Assembly: GCF_003344625.1 (NCBI RefSeq)
Contig: NZ_QPKJ02000003.1
Coordinates: 496,001 to 560,000, forward strand
Source of the DNA: Solirubrobacter deserti
GTDB taxonomy: Bacteria > Actinomycetota > Thermoleophilia > Solirubrobacterales > Solirubrobacteraceae
Reading direction: 5' to 3'
Length of the DNA stretch: 64,000 bases
Part shown: positions 7,651 to 14,989 of the stretch, piece by piece
How the letters are laid out: the number at the start of each line of letters is the position of its first letter
Position numbering within the stretch: position 1 is the first letter of the stretch
Notes under the pieces: model-generated
Told to the model about the DNA's origin: nothing
Databases searched by the model: none
The model's input: the letters and a program-made list of their open reading frames with translations, nothing else
Translations under genes and position numbers: made by a program

Positions 7651-9274
7651 TCTGGCGATCATCGAGGCCTGGGTCCGGACGCTGGATCCGGAGCGGCCGT
7701 TCACGCACGCGGTCGCGATGAAGGACGGCCTGATCGTCGCGCTCGGTGACGATGTGCGCGCGGCGTGCGACGCCAAGACCCACGTGATCGACGCGCGCGG
7801 CGCGGCGCTCGTCCCCGGGCTGGTGGACTCGCACCTGCACCCGTTCTGGGGCGCGGAGCTCGCGCGCGGCGTGGACCTGAGCGCGTGCAGGACGCCCGCG
7901 GACACGCTGACCGCGCTGCGGGCGGGCAAGCCGCAGCGCGGGTGGCTGTTCGGCTGGGGGCTCGACTACGACGCTGCGCCGACCCCGGCGCAGCTGGAGG
8001 ACGCGCTCCCCGGGGTGGCGGTGTTCGTGCGCATGATGGACATGCACACCGCGCTGGCCACGCCGACCGCGCTGCGGTACGCGCAGGTCACCGGCACCGA
8101 GACGTTCTCCGACAACTCCGCGGTGGTCGTGGACGAGGACGGCGTGCCCACGGGCGAGCTGCGCGAGGGCGCCGCGCACGACTTGGTGCTGCGCGCGGCG
8201 CCGCGCCTGCGCTGGCCCGATCTGCGCGCGCGGCACGTCGAGAACCTGCGCCGGTTGAACGCGCTCGGGCTCACGGGCGCGCACGTGATGGACGGCGACC
8301 TCGCCACGCACGAGCTGCTGCGCGACCTCGAGGGGACGGGCGAGCTGTCCCTGCGGCTGCGCGTCCCGCACTGGATCCAGCCCGACATGTCCGACCGCCA
8401 CATCGAGCTCCTGCTCGGCACGCGTGACGCGCGCGGCGAGCTGTGGACGGGAGGGGTGGCCAAGTTCTTCGCCGACGGCGTGATCGACGCCGGCACCGCG
8501 TGGCTGGAGGCGCCCGACACGCACGGCGAGGGCATCACGCCGTTCTGGCCCGACCCCGAGCGGATGGCGGACGTGATGAAGCGGTTTGCCGACGCCGGAT
8601 TCCAGCTCGCCACGCACACGATCGGCGACGCCGCCGCGCGCTTCACGCTCGGCGCCTACCTCCGCGCGGGCGCAGCGCCCGGCGTCCGGCACCGGCTCGA
8701 GCACCTGGAAGCGATCCCGGACGACCTCGTGCAGTCGATCCCACGCGCGGGCGTGGTGGCGTCGATGCAGCCCGTGCACCTGGCCGCGCTGCGCGGCGAC
8801 GGGTCCGGCAACTGGAACGAGCGGCTGGGGCCCGAGCGGGCCGCGCGCGCGTTCCGGATGCGCGACCTGCTCGACGCGGGCGCCGTGCTCACGCTCGGCT
8901 CGGACTGGCCCGTGGCCGACGCCGACCCGCGGCTCGGGCTGGCGGCCGCCCAGCTGCGGCGCGTGCCCTCCACCCCGGAGGCGCTGGCCGTGCGGCCGGA
9001 CCAGGCGCTGACGGCGGAGGAGGCGCTGGCGGGCTACACGACCGTGCCGGCGCTCGTCGCGGGCGAGTCACTCGTGGCCGGGCGCATCCGCGAGGGGATG
9101 CGCGCCGACCTGACGGGGTTGGCGGTGGACCCCGTGGAGCTGCCGGCGGCCCAGCTCCCGGACAACCCGGTGTGGTTGACGGTGGTCGGTGGGCGCGTCG
9201 TGCATCAGACCGACGACAACCAGGCGTCGACCTCGTCCGGGGTGCGCAGCCGCACGACGTTGAGTCCCGCGTAG
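7640..9274 (+). CDS. YtcJ-type metal-dependent amidohydrolase
   Basis: A 544-aa amidohydrolase_3 family enzyme with a TIM-barrel metal site. GLVDSHLHPFWGAE gives the HxH strand, GVAKFFADGVIDAGTAWL the carboxylated-lysine region, QLATHTIGDAA and RHRLEHLEAI the later histidines, and LTLGSDWPVADADP the catalytic aspartate. It hydrolyses a C-N bond of an unknown substrate, presumably the solute brought in by the permease it overlaps. The start is the ATG at 7640, inside the permease gene. The final ~23 codons overlap the convergent kinase-like gene and look unstructured. Confidence 0.82.
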   Translation: MPADLAIIEAWVRTLDPERPFTHAVAMKDGLIVALGDDVRAACDAKTHVIDARGAALVPGLVDSHLHPFWGAELARGVDLSACRTPADTLTALRAGKPQRGWLFGWGLDYDAAPTPAQLEDALPGVAVFVRMMDMHTALATPTALRYAQVTGTETFSDNSAVVVDEDGVPTGELREGAAHDLVLRAAPRLRWPDLRARHVENLRRLNALGLTGAHVMDGDLATHELLRDLEGTGELSLRLRVPHWIQPDMSDRHIELLLGTRDARGELWTGGVAKFFADGVIDAGTAWLEAPDTHGEGITPFWPDPERMADVMKRFADAGFQLATHTIGDAAARFTLGAYLRAGAAPGVRHRLEHLEAIPDDLVQSIPRAGVVASMQPVHLAALRGDGSGNWNERLGPERAARAFRMRDLLDAGAVLTLGSDWPVADADPRLGLAAAQLRRVPSTPEALAVRPDQALTAEEALAGYTTVPALVAGESLVAGRIREGMRADLTGLAVDPVELPAAQLPDNPVWLTVVGGRVVHQTDDNQASTSSGVRSRTTLSPA

Positions 9275-9717
9275 CGTCGCGGCCACTCGCGGCGGCGTGC
9301 GAAGTGGCTGCGGAGCGCGTACGGGACCAGCGCGTCGCGGCCGGCGAGCGCGGTGCGCCAGGACTCGCGGTTGTCGTTGAAGATCGGCTCTTCGTGGGCG
9401 ATCCGACGGTAGGTGCGCCGGAGCAGGCGCGGCAGCCACACGCGCAGCGGCAGGTCCAGCCACACGATCGTGTCGGCGGCGCTGACCACCAGGTCACCGA
9501 TCTTGTGCTCGTAGGCGCCGTCGATCACCCAGCCGGGCCGCGGGAGGATCGGCTCCAGCGCGGCGCGCAGGCCGTCGTCGGAGATCTCGGTCCAGTTCGG
9601 GCCGTGCACGATCGCGTCGAGCTCGACGAACGGCACGTCGAGGCGCGCCGCCAGCGCGCGCCCGAGCGTCGTCTTGCCGTTGCCGGACGCCGACGCGATG
9701 AGCGCGACGCGGCGCAC
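9205..9717 (-). CDS. P-loop nucleotide kinase-like protein (topology modulation/FlaR-like)
   Basis: A 170-aa P-loop protein with Walker A ASASGNGKTTLG near the N-terminus. DVPFVELDAIVHGPNW follows, the pattern of AAA_18/adenylate-kinase-like 'topology modulation' proteins. An arginine-rich lid-like segment LRRTYRRIAHEEPIF lies in the middle. It probably phosphorylates a small molecule or nucleotide; no substrate is known. The GTG at 9715-9717 overlaps the stop of the upstream winged-helix gene by one base (TAGTG) and is favoured over in-frame starts inside that gene. The 3' end overlaps the convergent amidohydrolase by 70 bp. Confidence 0.75.
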   Translation of the reverse strand: MRRVALIASASGNGKTTLGRALAARLDVPFVELDAIVHGPNWTEISDDGLRAALEPILPRPGWVIDGAYEHKIGDLVVSAADTIVWLDLPLRVWLPRLLRRTYRRIAHEEPIFNDNRESWRTALAGRDALVPYALRSHFARRREWPRRYAGLNVVRLRTPDEVDAWLSSV

Positions 9718-10661
9718 TAGCGCAGCTTCACCGCCGTGCACCCGCGGTGGGGCGCCAGGCGCTCGGCCGGCTCACGCACGTCGGGCGCGTCGCCTTCGAC
9801 CGTGAGCTCGAGCGTCTTGCCCTTCTTGCGCGCCCGCCAGAGCCCGACGACCGCACCGTCCTGCGTGATCACGCCCGCTCCGCCGATCGCCTTCCAGACC
9901 TGCTTGCGCCAGGCCGGATCGGGCACGAACGCCTCGCGGTCGCGGCGCTGCAGCTGCGGGTCGCCGGGGCCGAGCAGGCGGACCCCGTCGAGGCGCTCGC
10001 CGCCGCCCTTCGCGTCCGTCGACTCCCACAGGCGCTTGGCGTGCGGGCGGGCGAGCCCGGACCACTCCGCGAAGTCAGCGGCGCTGGAGTCGCCGTAGAG
10101 GTTGCGGTAGCGCTCGACGAGCTCAGCGCCCGCGTCCGCGGGCGCGTTCCACCTGATCAGCTGGTCCGTGCGGGCGAACTCCGGTTGGCGCCCGACTCGG
10201 CCAGAGATGCACAGCTTCCCGCGCAACCCGGCCATGATCAGCAGCCCGCGCCGCGCGTGGTGGCTCTGGCAGCCCTCGCACCACGGCAGCAGCGCCCCGG
10301 GCAGCCGCTGCCGCAGCTGCTCGTGCAGGTCGTCTCGGCTCAGCGCGCGCCCGTCGAGGGCGTCGCTGATCGCCTCCGTCGCGAGCTCGACGCCGCCTTG
10401 CTGCTCGCCGACCGCGTTCCTGACGAGCTGGCTGTACTCGGATTCGTCGGCGGGCAGCTGCGCGGTCGCGTACGCGGCCACCTCGTCCGCGGGCACGACC
10501 GCCGTCGCCGACCGCGCGTTGTAGAGCGCGACCACCGTCCGCTCCTCGTAGATCGCCCGGTCGAGCGCGCCGACCTCCACGTCCCCACGGGCCACGAGCG
10601 CCGTGATCGCCGCCCCGGGCGGCGAGTCCTGCACCGCCCACGTCCTCAACGTCTCCAGCAC
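9717..10661 (-). CDS. Winged-helix DNA-binding protein of the HTH_42 (YcaQ/AlkX-like) family
   Basis: A 314-aa protein resembling the HTH_42 group, which includes YcaQ-type DNA crosslink glycosylases and actinobacterial relatives of unknown role. Recognised segments are LETLRTWAVQDSPPGAA at the start, the middle LVERYRNLYGDSSAADFAEWSGL, and AGVITQDGAVVGLWRARKKGK near the end, the last typical of the C-terminal beta barrel. The YcaQ catalytic QxQ motif is not seen where expected, so glycosylase activity is doubtful. The GTG start at 10659-10661 lies right beside the REPIN-like element. It is coupled to the P-loop gene. Confidence 0.7.
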   Translation of the reverse strand: MLETLRTWAVQDSPPGAAITALVARGDVEVGALDRAIYEERTVVALYNARSATAVVPADEVAAYATAQLPADESEYSQLVRNAVGEQQGGVELATEAISDALDGRALSRDDLHEQLRQRLPGALLPWCEGCQSHHARRGLLIMAGLRGKLCISGRVGRQPEFARTDQLIRWNAPADAGAELVERYRNLYGDSSAADFAEWSGLARPHAKRLWESTDAKGGGERLDGVRLLGPGDPQLQRRDREAFVPDPAWRKQVWKAIGGAGVITQDGAVVGLWRARKKGKTLELTVEGDAPDVREPAERLAPHRGCTAVKLR

Positions 10662-10665
10662 CCGC

Positions 10666-10764
10666 CCAACATAAAGGGGTCAGACCCCTTTAGGTGGAAA
10701 CGCCTGCAAAACCGCCTATCCACTGCGACGTCGAAGCTAAAGGGGTCAGACCCGTTAATGTTGG
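10666..10764. repeat. REPIN-like palindromic repeat element
   Basis: A 99-bp non-coding element bounded by inverted ends, CCAACAT at 10666-10672 and ATGTTGG at 10758-10764. Each end runs into a short palindrome of the form AAAGGGGTCAGACCC. The left palindrome (10672-10692) is perfect: ten-base arms around one base. The right one (10738-10758) has two changes. The two ends match at 19 of 22 positions in inverted orientation. The AAAGGGGTCAGACCCCTTT core resembles REP sequences mobilised by RAYT transposases, but no RAYT gene lies in the window. The element fills the gap between two same-strand genes. Confidence 0.7.
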
Positions 10765-10765
10765 T

Positions 10766-11071
10766 TTAGGTTCGGTCGAGGGCCCAGCGGAGCGACCAGC
10801 CGGCGATCAGGTCGGCGGGGAGGACGAAGCCGCCGTCCGGCGGGTCCCACTCGGCGACGAGGGCGTCGATGAGGTCGGGGCGGACGAGGTGGCCCGGGAA
10901 GGCGTCGCGGAGCATCGCCTCGGCCAGTTCACGTTCGGTGGCGGCGGTGAGCAGGATCTCGCTGCCGGCGTCGCTGAGGACGTGCAGCGTCCAGGCGCCC
11001 CCCGGGGAGGCGTTCGCGGCGTACAGACGGCCGGCGAGCTGGGTGGGCGGGCGAAGGGCGATGGTCGACAT
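10766..11071 (-). CDS. Small conserved-looking protein of unknown function
   Basis: A 101-aa soluble protein with no signal peptide or membrane segment. The N-terminal half is beta-rich (WTLHVLSDAGSEILLTAATE) and the C-terminal half mixed. I do not recognise a family. Coding potential is supported by third-position GC and amphipathic patterning rather than homology. It is followed on the same strand by the REPIN-like element and the winged-helix gene. Confidence 0.5.
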   Translation of the reverse strand: MSTIALRPPTQLAGRLYAANASPGGAWTLHVLSDAGSEILLTAATERELAEAMLRDAFPGHLVRPDLIDALVAEWDPPDGGFVLPADLIAGWSLRWALDRT

Positions 11072-11151
11072 GCACCCAGCCTCCTCACCGACCGTCAGGT
11101 TTGTGTATGAGAAGCCTCAGCGTTGTCTGAGAGTGGCAACGCGCCAACTCG

Positions 11152-11640
11152 CTACAGCTCCGCTGCGGTCGTGCCGACACCGAGGAGTGACGAGCCGCCC
11201 ACGAGGCGGCTCAACTCGTTGATGACCTCGTCCTCGAACTCGCGGTCCCGCGCGCGTCCGGACAAGCGCGCCGGGCGCCCGCGATGGTCGAGCACCGTGC
11301 CCGACGGCGCCTCGGCCTCGAGTAGGAGCCGCGCGAGCACCGAGCCTGAGCGTTCCGGCGTGGAGGCGAACGGCAGTCGCGTGATCAGCGGCGTCAGCAG
11401 GCCCGAGATCCGCCGAGCGGCGGCGGGGTACTCGCGTGCGAGGCCGCTCGCCGGCATCAGCCCCGGGTCGATCGCGCAGACGTTCGAGTCCGGCCGCGTT
11501 CGCGCCAACGCGAGCGTCAGCGCGGTCACGAGCAGCTTGGAGCCCGCGTACCGGGTGCGACCCGCGCCGGAGCCGGTGACGTGACTCTCCCCGCGCGCCA
11601 TCGCGGCCACGCTGCCCTCCGGCGGCGCGGGGAGCCCGGT
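11152..11640 (-). pseudogene. C-terminal remnant of a short-chain dehydrogenase
   Basis: The reading frame from about 11640 down to the stop at 11152 matches the second half of an SDR of the mycobacterial oxidoreductase type. TGLPAP is followed by RTRYAGSKLLVTALTLALA, the catalytic YxxxK segment, then VCAIDPGL, the substrate-loop strand. The first ~140 residues, including the TGxxxGIG cofactor motif, are missing. Upstream of 11640 the frame stays open only as antisense to the neighbouring remnant. No start with a ribosome site is apparent. It is therefore called a truncated pseudogene. Confidence 0.65.
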
Positions 11641-11766
11641 GCGCTGGGCCGCTTGGGCATCGCGTGCTACGCCGAAGCGGTCGACCGCTGGCTGAGCGAC
11701 CCGGCCGTCCCGCTCCCGGAGCACATGCGCGCGTGCTTCTCCGAGTTGCGCGCCGAGCTCAGCTGA
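11641..11766 (+). pseudogene. C-terminal remnant, probably of a TetR-family regulator
   Basis: About 41 codons on the plus strand, beginning ALGRLGIACYAEAVDRW and ending EHMRACFSELRAELS before a TGA, look like the last two helices of a TetR ligand domain. The frame before 11640 gives arginine-rich noise. The break coincides with the break in the opposing SDR remnant. The TetR assignment rests on helix pattern and context, so it is tentative. Confidence 0.4.
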
Positions 11767-12148
11767 TGTGCAGGGCCACGCGGTCCTTGCGGCCGCCGCC
11801 CGTGAGGCGCTCGACGCCCATGATCACGCGGTACTCGGCGCCGTAGGCGTCCTTGAAGGCCTGTTCGAGCCGCTGGTCGTAGACGCCGACGCGGGCCGTC
11901 CCCTCGACCACCGGCGCGTCGTCGTCGACGCCGCCGAAGCGGCCGCACGGACGCAGCGTGACCCGCGGGTCGCGCCGCACACGCTTGACCTTGCCGCTGT
12001 CGTGGGGGGTCATGACGACCACGCCGTCGCCGTCCGGGTCGGCGATCACCCAGACGGGCGTGGAGACGCCCTCTCCGGAGCGGCGGAAGGTCGTCAGGGA
12101 GACGAAGGGCTCGTCGGCGAGCTGGCGCGGTGAGGACTGGATCGTCAC
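11759..12148 (-). CDS. PPOX-class F420/FMN-dependent oxidoreductase
   Basis: A 129-aa split-barrel flavoprotein. It begins VTIQSSPRQLADEPFVSLTTF and continues GVSTPVWVIADPDGDGVVVMT, the classic PPOX family opening, and ends with YDQRLEQAFKDAYGAEYRVIM. Actinobacterial members of this size use F420 or flavin to reduce unknown small molecules. The GTG at 12146-12148 gives the family length; the frame is open further upstream but that extension is arginine/aspartate-rich and antisense to the NUDIX gene. Its end overlaps the TetR remnant by 8 bp. Confidence 0.75.
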   Translation of the reverse strand: MTIQSSPRQLADEPFVSLTTFRRSGEGVSTPVWVIADPDGDGVVVMTPHDSGKVKRVRRDPRVTLRPCGRFGGVDDDAPVVEGTARVGVYDQRLEQAFKDAYGAEYRVIMGVERLTGGGRKDRVALHIS

Positions 12149-12184
12149 ATCGGTCCCTACGGCCGGCGCGCGAAACTCGATGAC

Positions 12185-12565
12185 ATGACTTCCACTGAGA
12201 CACGGGTCGGCGTCGGCGTCGTCGTCCGCCGCCCGGACGGCCACGTCCTCGTCGGGCGCCGGCTCGCAGAGCAGGGGCGCCCCCTCGCGATCCCGGGTGG
12301 CAAGCTCGATCCGGGCGAGACGGTCGAGGCGTGCGCGCGGCGCGAGCTCGCCGAGGAGACGGGGATCATCGCCGGGGCCGCGCGCACCTACGCCGCCGTG
12401 CTCGACCACGGCTGGCTGGTCGCCGGCGTGCTGGTGGACGTCACCGACCCCGAGCCACGCGTGCTCGAGCCGGACAAGTTCGGCGAATTTCGGTGGATCG
12501 ACCCGCTGAGCCCGCCCGAGCCGCTGTTCCCGCTCACGGCCGGACTTCTGTCCGCGCTCACATAA
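12185..12565 (+). CDS. NUDIX hydrolase (NUDT15/MutT-like)
   Basis: A 126-aa NUDIX enzyme that hydrolyses a nucleoside diphosphate linked to another moiety. The NUDIX box is complete: GGKLDPGETVEACARRELAEET then GI, about residues 38-61, with the catalytic RELAEE. The preceding LAIPGGKL and the late EFRWIDPLSP match the MutT/NUDT15 group that cleans up damaged nucleotides. The start ATG lies 37 bp from the divergent PPOX gene. Substrate specificity is unproven. Confidence 0.85.
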   Translation: MTSTETRVGVGVVVRRPDGHVLVGRRLAEQGRPLAIPGGKLDPGETVEACARRELAEETGIIAGAARTYAAVLDHGWLVAGVLVDVTDPEPRVLEPDKFGEFRWIDPLSPPEPLFPLTAGLLSALT

Positions 12566-12607
12566 CGTTCACAAACTCGCCGGCGCCGCCCCCATAGGGT
12601 CGCCGGT

Positions 12608-13474
12608 GTGCTCAACCGTCTCGGTCTTCTCGCCGCGACCGCCGTTGCCCTGGGTGCCGGTCTCGTCGCCTCGGCGTCCGCCCAACACCCGACCAGCGCG
12701 CGCTTCGTCATCACGGACACGCGCGCGACCGCCGTCGGAACCGACAGCAACGACGTCACGATCGCGCTCGGCGGGACCGTGCGCTTCGAGTACCCCCAGG
12801 GGGCGGCGAAGCACAACGTAAACCTCGAGCGGGTCGGGCCGGAGTGTGCGCAGGTCGCCGGCGCCGGCACCGGCACCCGCGGCCGGATCGTGCCGCCGGA
12901 CCCCGAGGGTCCCGGCTGGGTCGTCCAGTGCCACTTCCCGGCGCCCGGCGTCTACCACTTCGGCAGCGACGAGAACGGCACCATCCACGGCGTCGTGCGG
13001 GTCGCCGACGCGAACGGCTACGTCCCGCCCGACAACACGCCGACGCCGACGCCGACGCCGACCGCCACCTACGTGCCCGGCCTCCCCGGCGGACCCGGCA
13101 CCGACACCACCAACGGCGGTGGCGGGTCCGACTCCACGATGATCGTGGCCGGCAAGTCGGGCCTGCGGTGGAGCGCGACCAAGAGCCAGCGCAAGTCGTT
13201 GCGGATCGTCCTCACGGGCGGCTCCGAACGCACCACCGTCACGGTCGAGGCGCAGGCCAGGCGCACCGACCTGCGCGCCAAGGGCAAGGCCAAGCGCCTG
13301 CGCGTCGGCCGCGTCACCCGCACCGTGAACGCGGGCGCGCGCGTGACCGTGTCGATCCCGCTCAACGCCCAGGCGAAGTCCGCTCTGCGCCGGCTGAAGA
13401 AGCTGTCGCTCACCCTGCACGTCACCGTGGCCGGCAGCAAGGCCACCGCGCAGACGGTCACGCTCCGCCGCTAG
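12608..13474 (+). CDS. Secreted cupredoxin-fold protein lacking copper ligands
   Basis: A 288-aa exported protein with signal peptide LLAATAVALGAGLVASASA then Q. Residues ~30-140 follow a plastocyanin-like layout with a first histidine in GAAKHNVNLE. The C-terminal ligand loop reads GVYHFGSDENGTIHGVVRV, where a copper site would read YxxxCxxHxxMxG: Cys, His and Met are replaced by Ser, Asn and Ile. A Thr-Pro linker (TPTPTPTPTATY) and glycine-rich stretch lead to a basic C-terminal beta domain with many Lys/Arg. Start GTG at 12608. A structural or wall-binding role is more likely than electron transfer. Confidence 0.75.
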   Translation: MLNRLGLLAATAVALGAGLVASASAQHPTSARFVITDTRATAVGTDSNDVTIALGGTVRFEYPQGAAKHNVNLERVGPECAQVAGAGTGTRGRIVPPDPEGPGWVVQCHFPAPGVYHFGSDENGTIHGVVRVADANGYVPPDNTPTPTPTPTATYVPGLPGGPGTDTTNGGGGSDSTMIVAGKSGLRWSATKSQRKSLRIVLTGGSERTTVTVEAQARRTDLRAKGKAKRLRVGRVTRTVNAGARVTVSIPLNAQAKSALRRLKKLSLTLHVTVAGSKATAQTVTLRR

Positions 13475-13489
13475 GCGCGCCCCGACGCG

Positions 13490-14866
13490 TCAGCGCTTGC
13501 GGCGCCACTCGCCCGTCGGGTGCAGGTGCACGTTGGACTTCACGCCGTCGACCATCGCGATCAGGTTCCGGGTGCGCTCGTCGTGCGTGCCCCGCTGCTT
13601 GAACTCGATCGTGTCGTGCTGATAGCCGGGTGAGTGCAGGTTGCTCATGATCTTGAGCTGGTTGTCGACGGTGTCGCCGCGCACGCGGCGGCGACCGATC
13701 AGCCCCCACTGACGGCAGGCCTGGACGATCGTCGGGACGGAGAAGCCCTTGTCGATCATCTGTCCGTAGGAGTCGTCGCTCTTGCGGTGCAGATCGATGG
13801 CCTTGTTGAAGATCTCCTGGATCTCGGCGCTGAGGCCCATTCCGGCCACGGCTTCCTTGAGCAGGGTCTTGTCGTCCCGGAGCAGCATCTCCTGCTCCTG
13901 TCTGACGACCGCCCGGATCAGCGGCGTCGCCCGGTTCTTGGCCTCGACGTAGGCCATCGACGGCTGCCGGTGGTTGAGGACGAACTGGACGAGGTCCTCC
14001 TGCTGGACCGGCGTCAGCTTGGCCCACTGATCGACGAGCGCGCCCTTGACGAGCTCCTGCAGTTGCGCGCGGAGCTTGTCGCGGATCGCCGTCTTCTTCG
14101 CCTCCAGCTCCGCGACGGCCTTCGCCTCGGCCTCCGACTTGGCCTTCGCCTGCGCTTCCGCCTTGGCCTTCGCCGCCGCTTCGGCCTTCGCCTTGGCCTC
14201 GGCTTGCGCCTTGGCCCTGGCCTCGGCCTCCAGCTTGGCCTTCGCCTCGGCGTCCGCGGTCTCCTTGGCCTTGCGCTCGGCTTCCTCCTTGTCCTTGCGC
14301 TCCGCCTCCTCACGGGCCTTGGCCTCCGCGGCCGCCTTGGCCAGCGCCTCGGCCTCCAGCTTGGCCTGCAGGGCCGCTTGCTCCCTGGCCTTGCGGTCGG
14401 CCTCCTCCTTGGCCTTGAGCTCCTGCGCCGCCTTCGCCTCCTCCTCGAGCTTGGCCTTGCGCTCCTCGGCGTCCTTGGCCTTGGTCTCCGCCTCCGCGCG
14501 GGCCTTGGCCTCGGCTTCGTGCTTGGCCGTGCTCTCGGGCCCCTGGATCCGCTGCGGCAGGTACTGCCCGAGCGTGTGCGGGTTGCGCGTGGGGTCGTAG
14601 AGGTACTCGGCGGCCTCCTCGTCGATCTCCTCCTCGACGTCTTCCTCGAGCTCCTCGACCGTGCCGCCCTTCGGCATCCGCGCCAGCGTTCCGTGTCCGG
14701 CTGCGGACACGTCGCGCTCACCGAGCATGCGCTGAACCGCGCGATTGCCCGCCGACCGCTGCAGCGCCAGCACCGTCGCGGCGTGCGAGCGCGGCCCCGG
14801 CTCCTCCGGTGACTCGTCCGGTTCCCGTCGCCGGTCCCGCGTCCGCCTCATGCCATCGCGTCCCAT
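13490..14866 (-). CDS. Coiled-coil protein with contractile-injection-system-type N-terminal motif
   Basis: A 458-aa protein. Residues 31-48 read TVLALQRSAGNRAVQRML, the LQR.AGN.AV motif common at the N-terminus of proteins linked to extracellular contractile injection systems (eCIS), often beside DUF4157. An acidic stretch (EELEEDVEEEIDEEAAEY) follows. About 160 residues (~113-275) are almost pure Ala/Lys/Glu heptad-like coiled coil resembling TolA. The C-terminal ~170 residues form a separate globular domain ending HLHPTGEWRRKR that I do not recognise. There is no signal peptide. No sheath, tube or baseplate genes lie in the window. It could be an effector, a tail-fibre-like scaffold or unrelated to eCIS. 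Confidence 0.65.
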   Translation of the reverse strand: MGRDGMRRTRDRRREPDESPEEPGPRSHAATVLALQRSAGNRAVQRMLGERDVSAAGHGTLARMPKGGTVEELEEDVEEEIDEEAAEYLYDPTRNPHTLGQYLPQRIQGPESTAKHEAEAKARAEAETKAKDAEERKAKLEEEAKAAQELKAKEEADRKAREQAALQAKLEAEALAKAAAEAKAREEAERKDKEEAERKAKETADAEAKAKLEAEARAKAQAEAKAKAEAAAKAKAEAQAKAKSEAEAKAVAELEAKKTAIRDKLRAQLQELVKGALVDQWAKLTPVQQEDLVQFVLNHRQPSMAYVEAKNRATPLIRAVVRQEQEMLLRDDKTLLKEAVAGMGLSAEIQEIFNKAIDLHRKSDDSYGQMIDKGFSVPTIVQACRQWGLIGRRRVRGDTVDNQLKIMSNLHSPGYQHDTIEFKQRGTHDERTRNLIAMVDGVKSNVHLHPTGEWRRKR

Positions 14867-14951
14867 TACCGCCTCGGTCGTCCTGTGCCCCGCACAGAGT
14901 TGCTCCGGCGAATCTATTCCGGCGAACCGGCGCCGCGCAACCGCGGCGGCA

Positions 14952-14980
14952 GCGCCGGCCCGAGCAGGTCGGGCCGGCGC
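14952..14980 (-). terminator. Hairpin terminator after the ThuA/sugar-dehydrogenase gene
   Basis: A perfect 12-bp stem (GCGCCGGCCCGA and its complement) with a 5-nt loop lies 9 bp past the stop at 14990. There is no T run, which is common for terminators in GC-rich actinobacteria. Confidence 0.65.
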
Positions 14981-14989
14981 TCGTCCGCG

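Noticed and set aside
13037..13066. Tandem ACGCCG repeat as a regulatory microsatellite
   Set aside because: It lies inside the cupredoxin-like gene and simply encodes its Thr-Pro linker; the unit is six bases, so length changes would not alter the frame.
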